Below, in pieces: positions 33,914-43,173 of a DNA stretch of 64,000 nt. Each line of letters starts with the position of its first letter. Position 1 is the first letter of the stretch. Both the position numbers and the translations under genes were made by a program. The notes under the pieces are model-generated. The model did no database searches. It was not told the origin of the DNA and saw nothing but the letters and a program-made list of their open reading frames with translations. The DNA lies in NCBI GenBank assembly GCA_021818955.1, contig JAKASR010000002.1, forward strand, positions 250,944 to 314,943, written 5' to 3'. Origin of the DNA: Acidobacteriota bacterium (lineage in GTDB: Bacteria > Acidobacteriota > Terriglobia > Terriglobales > SCQP01).

Positions 33914-36900
33914 TTAACGGCTCCTCTGCCGATCGAATACTTGGGGCAAATTCTCTAAAAATGCCATAGCGGCGGGGCCAGGCCGCAGCGAGGCGGACTG
34001 GGGATGGGCGTAGATGCCGGCATCCAGTTTGGCATCCACCTCGACCCAGAAGCGGCGGAAGGTGGCGTATTCGGCCACGGGGATAACGGACTTGAGGGTT
34101 TCCAGGCGCATATTCCATTGCAGCCGGCCGTTGGTCAACTGCGTGGTGTAGTCAAAATTGGCAAAGGGAGTATGCAGATGCAGCGCCGCGGGGGGAGTAA
34201 GGGTATAGCCGGGCGGGAGCTGCAGATCCACCGATTCGACAATCAACTGCGGCGAGCCGACATGCACCGGGGTGTGGCGGGTAGCGAGCGGGGCCATGCG
34301 CGGCACCCAAATCAGCGGCTCAAACTGGCGGGGGAGGCGGAGTCCGCCATTGGGCTGAGGAGCGGCAAAGCGCGGCGCGCGAGCATGAAAGACAATGGTC
34401 AGCGGACGGTCGTAATGATTGGGGTTGAGGGCGCGGGCGCGGGTGACGGTCAGCCCGGGCAAATCCTGGCGCAGCATCGCCTGCATCACACCCGCCTGGC
34501 GTCCGACGATCTGCATGGCATGGCGGTAATAGGGCGCGCTCTGCCCGACCACGGTGACTTGCGCGCGGAACTGCAGACGGCCCTTGGAATTCACGCTACC
34601 GGTGATGGTGCGGACCATGGAATTCATTGCCGCCGGCAAGACCGGCGTAATAACCGGTTGCAGCGGAATGGCCCGAGCGGCGGGCGAGGATTGGGGATCG
34701 AGGCCATCGGCGCGCAGATCGCCGCCAACGGGAATGCGGAAGACCAGCGCATGCTGATCGAGTTCGGGCAATTCCCGCGCGCCGTTGTACTCGGCGGTGC
34801 CATCCAGATACCAGCCCAACTCGGGAACATAGACGATGGCGTGGTCGAAATCGCCAATGGCGGGGATGCGGGTGGAGACGTGGCCCAGATCGCGGGTGCG
34901 CACGAGCACGATGTCGGCGGCAATGCCGGCGCGCGCCAGCATGGCAATCAGCAATGAAGCTTTGTCTTTGCAGTCGCCAAAGCGGCGGCGGAAGACTTCG
35001 CTGACGGGATAGGGGCGGTAGCCGTGAATGCCGAATTCCAAGGCGACATAGTGGGTGTTGCGAATGACGTAGCTGTAGATCGCCTTGACCTTGGCCTGAT
35101 CGTTGGGCAAGCCGCGCACCAGCCGGTCAGTGGCGCGCTGAAGATCGCCATCCATGACAAAAGTGTCGCGGATCAGGCCCTGATACCAGTGGGCAAAGGC
35201 GGTCCAATTACCGAAGGCGGAGACGATGACATAGGGAATCTGCTCGATCGAGGGCGGGCCGTTGGGTTCGCTGGTGTAGCCCGGCTGGTTGCGCAACTGC
35301 CAGCGATAGATTTTCATGCCGTCGCGGGTTTCCACATTCGCCTGGCCGGTGAAACGCACCGCATCGGAATAGAGCGGCAAAGAGGCCGGAGACAATACCA
35401 CTAATTGCTGGCGCAACGTAGGGGCGGAAGTCTGGAACGGCTGCAGCTCGCCAAAATAGTTGCCGTAGAGCGATTCCAGGGTAGTGGGCATCATGCGATA
35501 GGCGATCTGGACATAATCGCCGGGGCGCAGCGAGGGCATGACCACATAACGGTTGCGGACGTTGTAATAGGTTTCGTAGCCGACCGACTGGCTGACGAGG
35601 GAGTCGCCGGGAGCGGGGGCATCGGTAGTGGAACCGTCGGGGTGGTAAACGCGCGCGGCGAGATAATGCACTTCCTGGCGGCGGGGATCGTAAGTAACCG
35701 AATAGCTGGCCAGGGCTTCGGCGCCAACGCGATTGTTGACGCGAAAGATCTGCTGCACGTAGCGACCGACGTTGCCGGAGGGAAAGATGCGGATGACGGT
35801 GGTATTGGCGACGAGGCCGATGGGGCCAACCAACAGCGCGGGATGGGGGTGGCGACGCAAAGCGGCGATGGCGGCGGCAGCGGCGATGCGATAGGGGCGA
35901 TAGAAGCTGGCTTCACGATGGCCGCCCTGCAACAGATGCAGGCGGCTGGCCAGGGTGGAATTTTGGGGATCGAGCCGAAGCGCGGTCTGCCAGGCGCGGA
36001 TGGCGGCGGTGGGCTGGCCGGCGGCGTATTCCAACTCGCCCTGGCGGCGCCAGAGCTTGTGTCCGTTGGGCTGGAGGCGCAGCGCGGCGGCGAGGGCTCG
36101 GCGGGCGGCGGCAAAGTTGCCTTGGCCGCCGAGAATTTCCGCCAGCATCCATTGCACCCGGCTGGTGGGGTCTTCAGCCAGCACGGTTTGAAGAGTGCGC
36201 GCGGCGGCGCGGGAATGGCCGTTATGTAACTGTTCGTAGGCGAGCTGATGGAAGAGGGCGGGATTTTTACGATTATTGGGGAAGGCGGCCTCGGTCCAGG
36301 CCTGGGCATCGGCATGCAGGCCGAGATGCAGCAAGGTTTGGGCGACGGGAACGGCGAGGCCATTGATAGCGGCGGCGCCCACCGCGCGCAAACGCCGTTC
36401 CAGGGCTAGCGCTTGCGGGGCGAGGCCCATGCCGGCATAGGTTTCGAGCAAGCCTAGAGCGGCATGGGGAGCGGCGAGCCATTGTTGCGGTGAGGCGGAA
36501 GCGAGTGAAGCGGCGCCGCCCCAGCGGGCTTTTAAGGCGGCGATGAAGTCGCGGCGGGCGGGCCAGAACTCGCTGCGGCTGAGTTCAATTTCTCCCCGGC
36601 GGGCGAGGGCTTCCGCATAGCCGGGGCCGGGGCCGTTTTCTAAAACGCGGCGCAAGGTGCGGTAGGCGCGTCCCTGGTTGGTATCCATCTCGGCAAAATC
36701 CAACTCGATGCGGCGCCAGCGGAGGGCGGCGGGAGCGCTCGCGGTGGGAATGGCACCGTTGGGAGCGGCCAAGGCCTCAGCCTGCTCCAAGGCGTAGTTC
36801 AGTGTATTACTGCCGCGATTGAAGTTGGCTTTTTGATAGAGGATCCAGGCGTAATGCTGCCAGCCGGCGGCGGTGGTGGCGGCGGCCCGCGCTATGGCGG

Positions 36901-37867
36901 TCAGGTCGGCGACGGCAAATTGAGGCGCCGGCTGCGCCGCCCAATCCGGGGCGGGATGCGGCCGAGCGCTGGAATGTAACGCCAGCGGGCGGCCATTGGG
37001 GGTGGTGGCGCGCAAGGCGAAAATCCAAACCTCGCTTTCGAGCTCGCCATCTTTTACCAAGACCTGGTTCCAGCCGGCGGCCAGGCGCGCTGGAATGACG
37101 TGCATATCGAAGCCATCACCGGGGTGAATCATGGCTTCGGAAAACAACAGCTCGCCGTTGACCCACAGGCGAGTCGAGCCGCTATCGGATAAACGCAGCG
37201 CGACCTGGCGCGCGCGTGGGCTGTAGATCCAAGTGGCCAGATAAGCGGAGACCGCCTCGCGAGGGCTGAAATAGCGCCCCAGGCGGATGCGTCCGAGAGC
37301 CGCCGGCCATTCCAGGCGGCGCCAGCCGACGCTGCCGGATTTGCCGGGATAATGCGCCGCCAGATTGATGCCGCGCTCGGGGCCGACGGCTTGAGCGATG
37401 GCGTCGGGAGTGGAGTTGTCGAAGGGGCCGACCATCTGCCAATGGCGGAGCAGGCCGAGCTTGCGCCAGAGTGCCGCGGCGGCGGCGGGTTCGCCCAGGC
37501 GCTGCTGCTCGCGCGCGATCTGGTTATCGAGTTCCGCCTCGATCAGCGGCGGCTGTCCGGTGGCGGCCAGTTGCCGCCATGCCGCCAGCGCCCGGCGCGG
37601 GTCGGGCAGCCAGGGACGCAGCTTTTCCATGCGATTCAAGGCCGCGGCGCGCGCCGGCAGGCTTCTCGCCGATTGAAAACGGCGCAACGCCGCCTCAAAG
37701 CGCACGAGGGGCGGAGCGGGGTCCGAAGCCGGCGCCGGCGGGACGGCAGGCCCGCGCGAGGCGGCTCGAACGCCTGGCGGCTGAAAAGCGGCGAATAAAA
37801 AAAAGAAGAGAAACGCTGGGACAGCGGTAAAAACTTTGCGCATTCGGGCCAAGGCCTTGTTTTTCAT
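33914..37867 (-). CDS. Secreted DUF3857/transglutaminase protein with intact triad
   Basis: 1317 aa from ATG 37867 (MKNKALARMRKVF...); signal peptide FTAVPAFLFFFLFAAFQ. TPR-rich N-terminal half, DUF3857 (about 690-880), transglutaminase core with GDCKDKASLLIAML (Cys966), DFDHAIVYVPELGWYLDGT (His and Asp) and a C-terminal beta domain. DUF3857-transglutaminase proteins are common periplasmic or exported proteins of Bacteroidota and Acidobacteriota with unknown substrates. It pairs with the downstream inactive-looking paralogue. No Shine-Dalgarno is obvious; an alternative ATG is at 37843. Confidence 0.88.
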   Translation of the reverse strand: MKNKALARMRKVFTAVPAFLFFFLFAAFQPPGVRAASRGPAVPPAPASDPAPPLVRFEAALRRFQSARSLPARAAALNRMEKLRPWLPDPRRALAAWRQLAATGQPPLIEAELDNQIAREQQRLGEPAAAAALWRKLGLLRHWQMVGPFDNSTPDAIAQAVGPERGINLAAHYPGKSGSVGWRRLEWPAALGRIRLGRYFSPREAVSAYLATWIYSPRARQVALRLSDSGSTRLWVNGELLFSEAMIHPGDGFDMHVIPARLAAGWNQVLVKDGELESEVWIFALRATTPNGRPLALHSSARPHPAPDWAAQPAPQFAVADLTAIARAAATTAAGWQHYAWILYQKANFNRGSNTLNYALEQAEALAAPNGAIPTASAPAALRWRRIELDFAEMDTNQGRAYRTLRRVLENGPGPGYAEALARRGEIELSRSEFWPARRDFIAALKARWGGAASLASASPQQWLAAPHAALGLLETYAGMGLAPQALALERRLRAVGAAAINGLAVPVAQTLLHLGLHADAQAWTEAAFPNNRKNPALFHQLAYEQLHNGHSRAAARTLQTVLAEDPTSRVQWMLAEILGGQGNFAAARRALAAALRLQPNGHKLWRRQGELEYAAGQPTAAIRAWQTALRLDPQNSTLASRLHLLQGGHREASFYRPYRIAAAAAIAALRRHPHPALLVGPIGLVANTTVIRIFPSGNVGRYVQQIFRVNNRVGAEALASYSVTYDPRRQEVHYLAARVYHPDGSTTDAPAPGDSLVSQSVGYETYYNVRNRYVVMPSLRPGDYVQIAYRMMPTTLESLYGNYFGELQPFQTSAPTLRQQLVVLSPASLPLYSDAVRFTGQANVETRDGMKIYRWQLRNQPGYTSEPNGPPSIEQIPYVIVSAFGNWTAFAHWYQGLIRDTFVMDGDLQRATDRLVRGLPNDQAKVKAIYSYVIRNTHYVALEFGIHGYRPYPVSEVFRRRFGDCKDKASLLIAMLARAGIAADIVLVRTRDLGHVSTRIPAIGDFDHAIVYVPELGWYLDGTAEYNGARELPELDQHALVFRIPVGGDLRADGLDPQSSPAARAIPLQPVITPVLPAAMNSMVRTITGSVNSKGRLQFRAQVTVVGQSAPYYRHAMQIVGRQAGVMQAMLRQDLPGLTVTRARALNPNHYDRPLTIVFHARAPRFAAPQPNGGLRLPRQFEPLIWVPRMAPLATRHTPVHVGSPQLIVESVDLQLPPGYTLTPPAALHLHTPFANFDYTTQLTNGRLQWNMRLETLKSVIPVAEYATFRRFWVEVDAKLDAGIYAHPQSASLRPGPAAMAFLENLPQVFDRQRSR

Positions 37868-38056
37868 TATAGCTGGCAGATTGAAAGGGAACGCAAGGGA
37901 TGGGGGAAGCAATGGGCGCCGGCTGCGCCGCGCGTAGAGAATTTATCCAGACGCCCACCTATGACGACGCTTTCTACAGAAGGAAAAAGAACTGAAGATT
38001 CAATTGAAAAAATGCCAAAAGGGAGCAGTGGGCATGCAAAACCCTAAACTATACGC

Positions 38057-38566
38057 ATGGCGAAGATCAGCGCAGGGCTGCTGATGTACCGCCGGCGAGG
38101 CGGGGCGGCGGAAGTCCTGTTAATTCACCTGGGCGGGCCGTTTTGGGCGCGGAAGGACGAGGGCGCCTGGTTTATTCCCAAAGGCGAAATCGAGTCCGGG
38201 GAAGACCTGCTCGCCGGAGCGCGACGCGAATTCGAAGAAGAAACGGGCTTTGCCACCCCGGCAGTGGATGGCGGCTCGCCCTCCCCGGGGGGAGAAGCCG
38301 GCTCATCTTCTATATATATGCCGCTGGGCGAGACGCGGCGGTGCGGCGGCAAGACGATGGTGGTATTTGCCTTTGCCGGCGATTGCGACCCCGCCCAGGC
38401 GCACAGCAATACATTTGAAATGGAATGGCCGCCGCGTTCCGGACGGCGACAGGAATTTCCGGAAGCCGACCGCGCGGGGTGGTATGCGCCGGCCGAGGCG
38501 GAGAGGAAAATCCATCCCGGCGAGCGCATTTTTCTGGAGCGGCTGGCGGTCGCTATTGCACGGTGA
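38057..38566 (+). CDS. Nudix hydrolase
   Basis: 169 aa. The Nudix box [22 protein letters not shown] (with the REFEEETG metal-binding helix) is intact and preceded by WFIPKG. The WARKDEGAWFIPKGE context is that of a conserved bacterial clade of small Nudix proteins. A Ser/Gly/Pro insertion follows the box (SPSPGGEAGSSSIYMPLG), longer than usual. The 3' end overlaps the convergent surface-protein gene by 14 bases. Substrate (nucleoside diphosphate derivative) cannot be assigned. Confidence 0.9.
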   Translation: MAKISAGLLMYRRRGGAAEVLLIHLGGPFWARKDEGAWFIPKGEIESGEDLLAGARREFEEETGFATPAVDGGSPSPGGEAGSSSIYMPLGETRRCGGKTMVVFAFAGDCDPAQAHSNTFEMEWPPRSGRRQEFPEADRAGWYAPAEAERKIHPGERIFLERLAVAIAR

Positions 38567-41500
38567 GTGATAGCGAAGTCGAGCGCGAAATCGAGCTATT
38601 GGCAGCGGTGACGGTTAAGGTGTAGGTGCCCGCGGGGGTACCTGCCGGCGCCGACGGAGTGGACGCGGTTGTGCCGCCGCCGCAACCCGCAAGCGAGAGC
38701 GCCAGCAAAGCGCCGGCGCAAAGTGCCAGCCAACGGCGCTTGCGGTCCGCCAGCCAAGCCAAGCCGAGCGCGCAAGCCAGGGCGCCCAGAGCGTAGAACA
38801 TCCAGGGCAGACGCGGGGGCACGAGCGGGAAGGCCGGCGGGAGCAGGCTACGGGCGGTGGTGGATACGCTGACGGCGATGCTGGTGGCGGAATTGGAGAG
38901 CGTTACCGAGGCCGGACTGGCGGTGCAAGTGGCTTGGGTGGGAGCTCCGGTGCAGCTCACCGTAACCGTGCCGCTCAAGCCGCCCTCGGGGGTGAGAGCG
39001 AGGTTATATGTGGCCGTACTGCCGGCGGTAACGGTGGCCGAACTGGAAGCGCCGCTGGCGGGACCGAATTGCAGATCCTGGCCGGTACCGCTCAAGCTGA
39101 CGGATTGCGGGCTGTTGGCGGCGTTATCGGTGATGGTTAAGGTTCCGCTGCGGGTACCGCTGGCCGAGGGCGTGAACGTGACCGAGATGGAACAGTTGGC
39201 GCCGGCAGCCAGGCTGGAGCCGCAGGTGCTGGTTTGGGCAAAATCTCCGCTAATGCCAATGCCGCCGATGGTCAGCGTGGCCGAGCCGGGGTTGGACAAA
39301 GTGATCGTTTGCGCGGCGCTCGTGGTGGAAACTATCTGGCCGGAAAAACTCAGGCTGGCGGGAGACACACCGGCCAAGGGCGCGGCGAGGGTGGCGGTGC
39401 CGCTCAAGCTCACCGATTGCGGACTGCCGGAAGCGTTATCGGTAATTGTCAACGCGCCGGTGCGCGCGCCCGTAGCGGTTGGAGTGAAAGTTACCGAGAT
39501 GGCGCAATTGGCGCCAGCGGCCACACTGGAGTTGCAGGTATTGGTTTCGGCGAAATCACCACTAGCGGCAATCGAGGTGATCGACAAGGAAGCGGTGCCG
39601 GTATTGGTCAAGGTCACGGTTTGAGCGGCACTGGTAATGCCGGTGGGCTGGGAGGCGAAGGTCAAAGCGGCGGGCGAGAGCGCGACCAGGGGCGCGCTCG
39701 CGGGCAGGGGCGCGATGGACCAAACGCCGCGGCCATGAGTGGCGGCCAGCAATTGATAGGATCCGGTGTTGTCGAAGGCTAACTGGAGGATGGCGGTATT
39801 GGGCAGGCCGGAGCCAAGCTGTTTCCAGGTTTCGGCCGCGCCGGCGGCGCCGCCATCGGTGGCGACAAAGACGCCGACATCGGTGGCGACATAGATGTTC
39901 TCCGCCGCCTGCGGATCGATGGCCACCCAGTTGGCGGGCGCATCAGGCAAGTTGCCGGTAATGTCGACCCAGTTGGCTCCGCCATCGGTGGTCATCAACA
40001 CATGGCTGCCGCCGAAGCCCTGCAGGGCGAGGTAGGCGATCTGCGGATTGGTGGGATGAACGGAGATCGAGCTGATCGGGCCAAAAGCGAGCGAGAGGCC
40101 GGAATTCACAAAACTATATGTAGTCCAAGTCGGCGAGCTGCTCAGGGCATTGGCGGTGTACATCACGGAAATAGAACTATCACTGGTAAAGCCGGCGGCA
40201 GCATAAATGTAATTGGCGTTGCCGGGCGCGCTGGCCACGGCGGTGATGCAATCGTAACTATACTGCGCGCAACCGGCATTCATTACCGGGCTGATGGCGC
40301 TCCAGCCCGTATTGATGGAGGCGGGCATGGCTGGGCCGCGATAGACGGCATCGCCGCCGAACAGCATAGTGGAGTTATCCGCAGGCTCAAGCTGATACGG
40401 GGCAATGAACTGGGAATTTGGGGGCAAATTTAAAATGGGGTTATACCCGCCGGAGCAACCGGACGAGTAATACACATCGGCATGGGTGTAAGAGAAAAAG
40501 CAGTCGCCGGCCGTGTCGAAGGCGCTGTTGCCTCCATCCCCCCCGAAAAATTCCTTCCAGCCCACCGAACCGGTGGTGTATTCGGTGCCATTGTCCTGGG
40601 TGCCACCCATGATTTCGCCGGCTATCCGGGGATTGCCGGCGATGCTATAGAACTGTAGCGCACTGAGCGAGGCATTGAGATCGCTCCAAACCGCGCCGGA
40701 GTCGGTCGAGGACCAGACGCCGCCATCGTTGCCGACGAACCAGGTGGTGTTACCGCCCACGGTTTCGGTGGCGAACGCATGCTGATCGGGATGCACGATG
40801 CCGTTGGTATAGGAGTTGGTGAGATTGCTCCAGGTGGTGCTGGTGCTATTCACGCTGGAAGCCTGCCAGGCATCAATGCCGCCGACTAATAAAGAAGAAG
40901 CATTGGGCGGTGCGGCGATCCAAATGTCGTAATAACCCTGATGATTGGAGCCAAATAAGCCGGCGGGCGCGGCCAGCGGAACCCAGGTCGTTCCGCCATC
41001 ACTGGACATCGAAAGGCCGGTATCGCAACCGGTGGTCTGTCCGCTACTACAGGCCACGCCCACGGACAAATTTCCGGAACTGTCGCTGGTGAGGGCATAA
41101 AGCACGCCGGCACGATCGGCCAAGGCCACCCGCCCGACCGAACCGGTGCCGCTGGGCATGGGGCCGTTAATTTGGGTCCAGGAATTGCCCTGGTCGGTGG
41201 ATTTATACATCGTGCCGGAGATGACGGTGTAATACGTTTTGCTGCCGGGGTCATAGACCAGGCTGTCGCAATTATCTCCGCTCCCACCAAACGCTTGAGT
41301 CCAGGTTGCGCCGCCGTCGAGGGAGCGATAGACGCCGCCGAAACGATAAGTTCCATTGGTATTAAAGAGAACCGAGGACGACGTGGTGTGAAAGTTAGTT
41401 GCATTGCTGGCGGCCGCAAGCACGATCGAGGGATTGACGGGATCGACCAGGATGGCACTCCAACCCATGCCGATAAACTGCAGCGGGCAGGTGACGCTTT

Positions 41501-42143
41501 GGCAGGTATCGTCCTGGGTAATCAACGACCAGGTCTGGCCGCCATCGGTGGAACGCAGGATGCCCATGCCGTAATAGGAGTCGCCCGAATCGTTGGGCTC
41601 ACCGGTGCCCACCAGGATGGTGCTGGGCGAGGTCCCGGGAATTACTGCGATGGCGCCCACCGATAAGGACTGGGTGGGATCGCTGATCGGGGTAAAAGTG
41701 GGGTTGGCACTGAGGGCGTTAGTGGATTTCCAGACGCCTCCGTAAGCGGTGCCGACATAGACGGTGTTGCCGGTCGCATCGTTGGGATCGAGGGCAATGG
41801 CCGTGACCCGGCCACCGACATAGCCGTAATAGCTATCCAGTTCGGGTGCGGGGCCGAGAAAGCTCCAACTGCCGCTGGTGACGACGGGAGCGGCGCCCAG
41901 GCGCGATGCGCCGTCGCGAGGCCGCGCGATGGGGTAGGGCGCAAAGGGAATTTGGCCGCGCTGGCGCAAGGCCCGATAAAGATGAATGGCGGGCGGCAGA
42001 TTATCAAAGGACTGGCGGGCGCGCAGGAAAAATTCCTGGCGCTCGCGCCGGTGATCAGCGGGGCGTGTAGCGCGGCCGGTTGGCGCTTGTGACCATACTA
42101 AGCCCGCCGACAGGATTAATTCCCAGAAGAAAATGCGTCGCAT
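38553..42143 (-). CDS. Large exported BNR-propeller protein with choice-of-anchor-D/Ig-like repeats
   Basis: About 1196 aa. Start taken at the ATG 42143 (MRRIFFWELILSAGLVW signal); a GTG at 42155 has AGAGG 10 bases upstream and is a good alternative. BNR/VPS10 propeller with VWKSTNALSANP, ILRSTDGGQTW, VYRSLDGGATW, MYKSTDQGNSW and VWSSTDSGAVW. Two near-identical anchor-D (ASH-like) domains follow (TNTGTASLSITSIAASGDF and the copy with SNPGSATLTIGGIGISGDF), then an Ig-like domain, a membrane helix (ALGALACALGLAWLAD), a basic stop and a C-terminal domain. Typical acidobacterial surface protein; ligand unknown. Confidence 0.88.
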   Translation of the reverse strand: MRRIFFWELILSAGLVWSQAPTGRATRPADHRRERQEFFLRARQSFDNLPPAIHLYRALRQRGQIPFAPYPIARPRDGASRLGAAPVVTSGSWSFLGPAPELDSYYGYVGGRVTAIALDPNDATGNTVYVGTAYGGVWKSTNALSANPTFTPISDPTQSLSVGAIAVIPGTSPSTILVGTGEPNDSGDSYYGMGILRSTDGGQTWSLITQDDTCQSVTCPLQFIGMGWSAILVDPVNPSIVLAAASNATNFHTTSSSVLFNTNGTYRFGGVYRSLDGGATWTQAFGGSGDNCDSLVYDPGSKTYYTVISGTMYKSTDQGNSWTQINGPMPSGTGSVGRVALADRAGVLYALTSDSSGNLSVGVACSSGQTTGCDTGLSMSSDGGTTWVPLAAPAGLFGSNHQGYYDIWIAAPPNASSLLVGGIDAWQASSVNSTSTTWSNLTNSYTNGIVHPDQHAFATETVGGNTTWFVGNDGGVWSSTDSGAVWSDLNASLSALQFYSIAGNPRIAGEIMGGTQDNGTEYTTGSVGWKEFFGGDGGNSAFDTAGDCFFSYTHADVYYSSGCSGGYNPILNLPPNSQFIAPYQLEPADNSTMLFGGDAVYRGPAMPASINTGWSAISPVMNAGCAQYSYDCITAVASAPGNANYIYAAAGFTSDSSISVMYTANALSSSPTWTTYSFVNSGLSLAFGPISSISVHPTNPQIAYLALQGFGGSHVLMTTDGGANWVDITGNLPDAPANWVAIDPQAAENIYVATDVGVFVATDGGAAGAAETWKQLGSGLPNTAILQLAFDNTGSYQLLAATHGRGVWSIAPLPASAPLVALSPAALTFASQPTGITSAAQTVTLTNTGTASLSITSIAASGDFAETNTCNSSVAAGANCAISVTFTPTATGARTGALTITDNASGSPQSVSLSGTATLAAPLAGVSPASLSFSGQIVSTTSAAQTITLSNPGSATLTIGGIGISGDFAQTSTCGSSLAAGANCSISVTFTPSASGTRSGTLTITDNAANSPQSVSLSGTGQDLQFGPASGASSSATVTAGSTATYNLALTPEGGLSGTVTVSCTGAPTQATCTASPASVTLSNSATSIAVSVSTTARSLLPPAFPLVPPRLPWMFYALGALACALGLAWLADRKRRWLALCAGALLALSLAGCGGGTTASTPSAPAGTPAGTYTLTVTAANSSISRSTSLSLTVQ

Positions 42144-42342
42144 TCCGAGTTTCACGAGACGATAACCTCTGATTGAGAGCTGGCGAGATATTATCCACTT
42201 ACGGTCGATTCCAAACAAGCCTTTTTTTGTCGAACTGTCGAACTAAGGCGGCTCAGCCGCACAGTTCCGCCGGAAGTCGCTCGGGACCTAAAAAGAAATT
42301 CCGCGCGAACCCGGCCGGCGAGCATTACTTTGTAAACATCAT

Positions 42343-42348
42343 TATAAT
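42343..42348 (+). promoter_or_regulatory. Candidate -10 box (TATAAT) for the small lipoprotein gene
   Basis: A perfect TATAAT in an AT-rich island (ATTATAATTATGG). No convincing -35 hexamer at 17 bases. Transcription from it would begin near 42355, leaving a leader of about 19 bases before the ATG at 42374 and excluding the ATG at 42350, which is why I chose the later start. Confidence 0.35.
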
Positions 42349-42373
42349 TATGGCCACCCAGCCTCTCACTACG

Positions 42374-42844
42374 ATGAAGCCACAACTACTATCATTGACA
42401 TTTATTTTTCTTGGCAGCGCCGGCATGGCCGTCGGCTGCCATCGGAGGGCGCCGATCACGCAGATCAAGCCGCAACTCGCCCCAACCGCGGCGGCCCGAC
42501 CCGCCTCGCCGCCCGCCCAGACGAAAAAAGCTCCGCAGACCAAGCCGGCCACACAGGCAACGCTGCGGCGCGAACGGCAGGCGGCGGTGCACGGCTCCCC
42601 GCAGGCAGCTTACCGGCTGGGCGAGTATTATGCTTCCCGCGATCGGTTACGCGCCTACAAATGGTTTTTACTCGCCAAAGCCAGGCTAGTCGGCACCAAT
42701 CCGATTTACTGGATGGTTTCCCGGAAATTAAATGAACTCAGGCAGCATATGACGCCAGAACAAGTAGCGCAGGCCATCGCCGCCGCGCGGAAAATCAATC
42801 CAGATGCCGGGCCGCGGCTGCGCAAAAAACCAGCTACCAGATGA
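42374..42844 (+). CDS. Small lipoprotein with Sel1-like repeat
   Basis: 156 aa. MKPQLLSLTFIFLGSAGMAVGC ends in a lipobox-like AVGC, so a lipid-anchored envelope protein is likely. A Pro/Ala/Thr/Lys-rich linker follows (PAQTKKAPQTKPATQ), then one Sel1/TPR-like helix pair: GSPQAAYRLGEYYASRDR and AYKWFLLAKA. The remaining residues are charged and helical. Divergent from the BNR/anchor-D gene. No function assignable. Confidence 0.7.
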   Translation: MKPQLLSLTFIFLGSAGMAVGCHRRAPITQIKPQLAPTAAARPASPPAQTKKAPQTKPATQATLRRERQAAVHGSPQAAYRLGEYYASRDRLRAYKWFLLAKARLVGTNPIYWMVSRKLNELRQHMTPEQVAQAIAAARKINPDAGPRLRKKPATR

Positions 42845-42858
42845 AGGGGAAAAGGCGG

Positions 42859-43042
42859 CGGCACGGCCGCTTTTACTTTTAGGCGCTGACGCTTTCGCAA
42901 AGGTCCGGCCGAAACCGGACACATTGCGAATACTCATGGATGTCGAAAGTTTATTGTCGTTGATAGGCGCGGGACCTAAAAGGAACCCCGCGCTTCGGCC
43001 TGCGATTTCGGACGAAAACTGCTGTCCGACTCGGCCGTTAAC
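42859..43042 (-). repeat. Dispersed intergenic repeat, full copy E (184 bp)
   Basis: Minus-oriented, no internal hairpin insertion, and end-to-end alignable with copy A in reverse complement; useful as the reference for the family. Begins CGGCACGGCCGCTTTTACTT and ends GACTCGGCCGTTAAC. It starts 14 bases after the lipoprotein stop codon and fills most of the gap before the GH39 gene. A short CAACTGCCAACTGCCAACTGCC tandem (7-bp period) follows at about 43069-43091. Confidence 0.85.
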
Positions 43043-43173
43043 GCTTTCGGTAAAGGCGGATATCAGCGGCCAACTGCCAACTGCCAACTGCCAGGCCATG
43101 CCTCCCGCCGTTCATCCAGAGCAATAAATTGCGGCTGATTTACACTACGGAATGGGATGAAGGTGAGGGCTTT

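Noticed and set aside
42173..42349. N-terminal extension of the lipoprotein gene
   Set aside because: The upstream in-frame ATG yields a low-complexity tail before a perfect lipoprotein signal, and a TATAAT box sits between.
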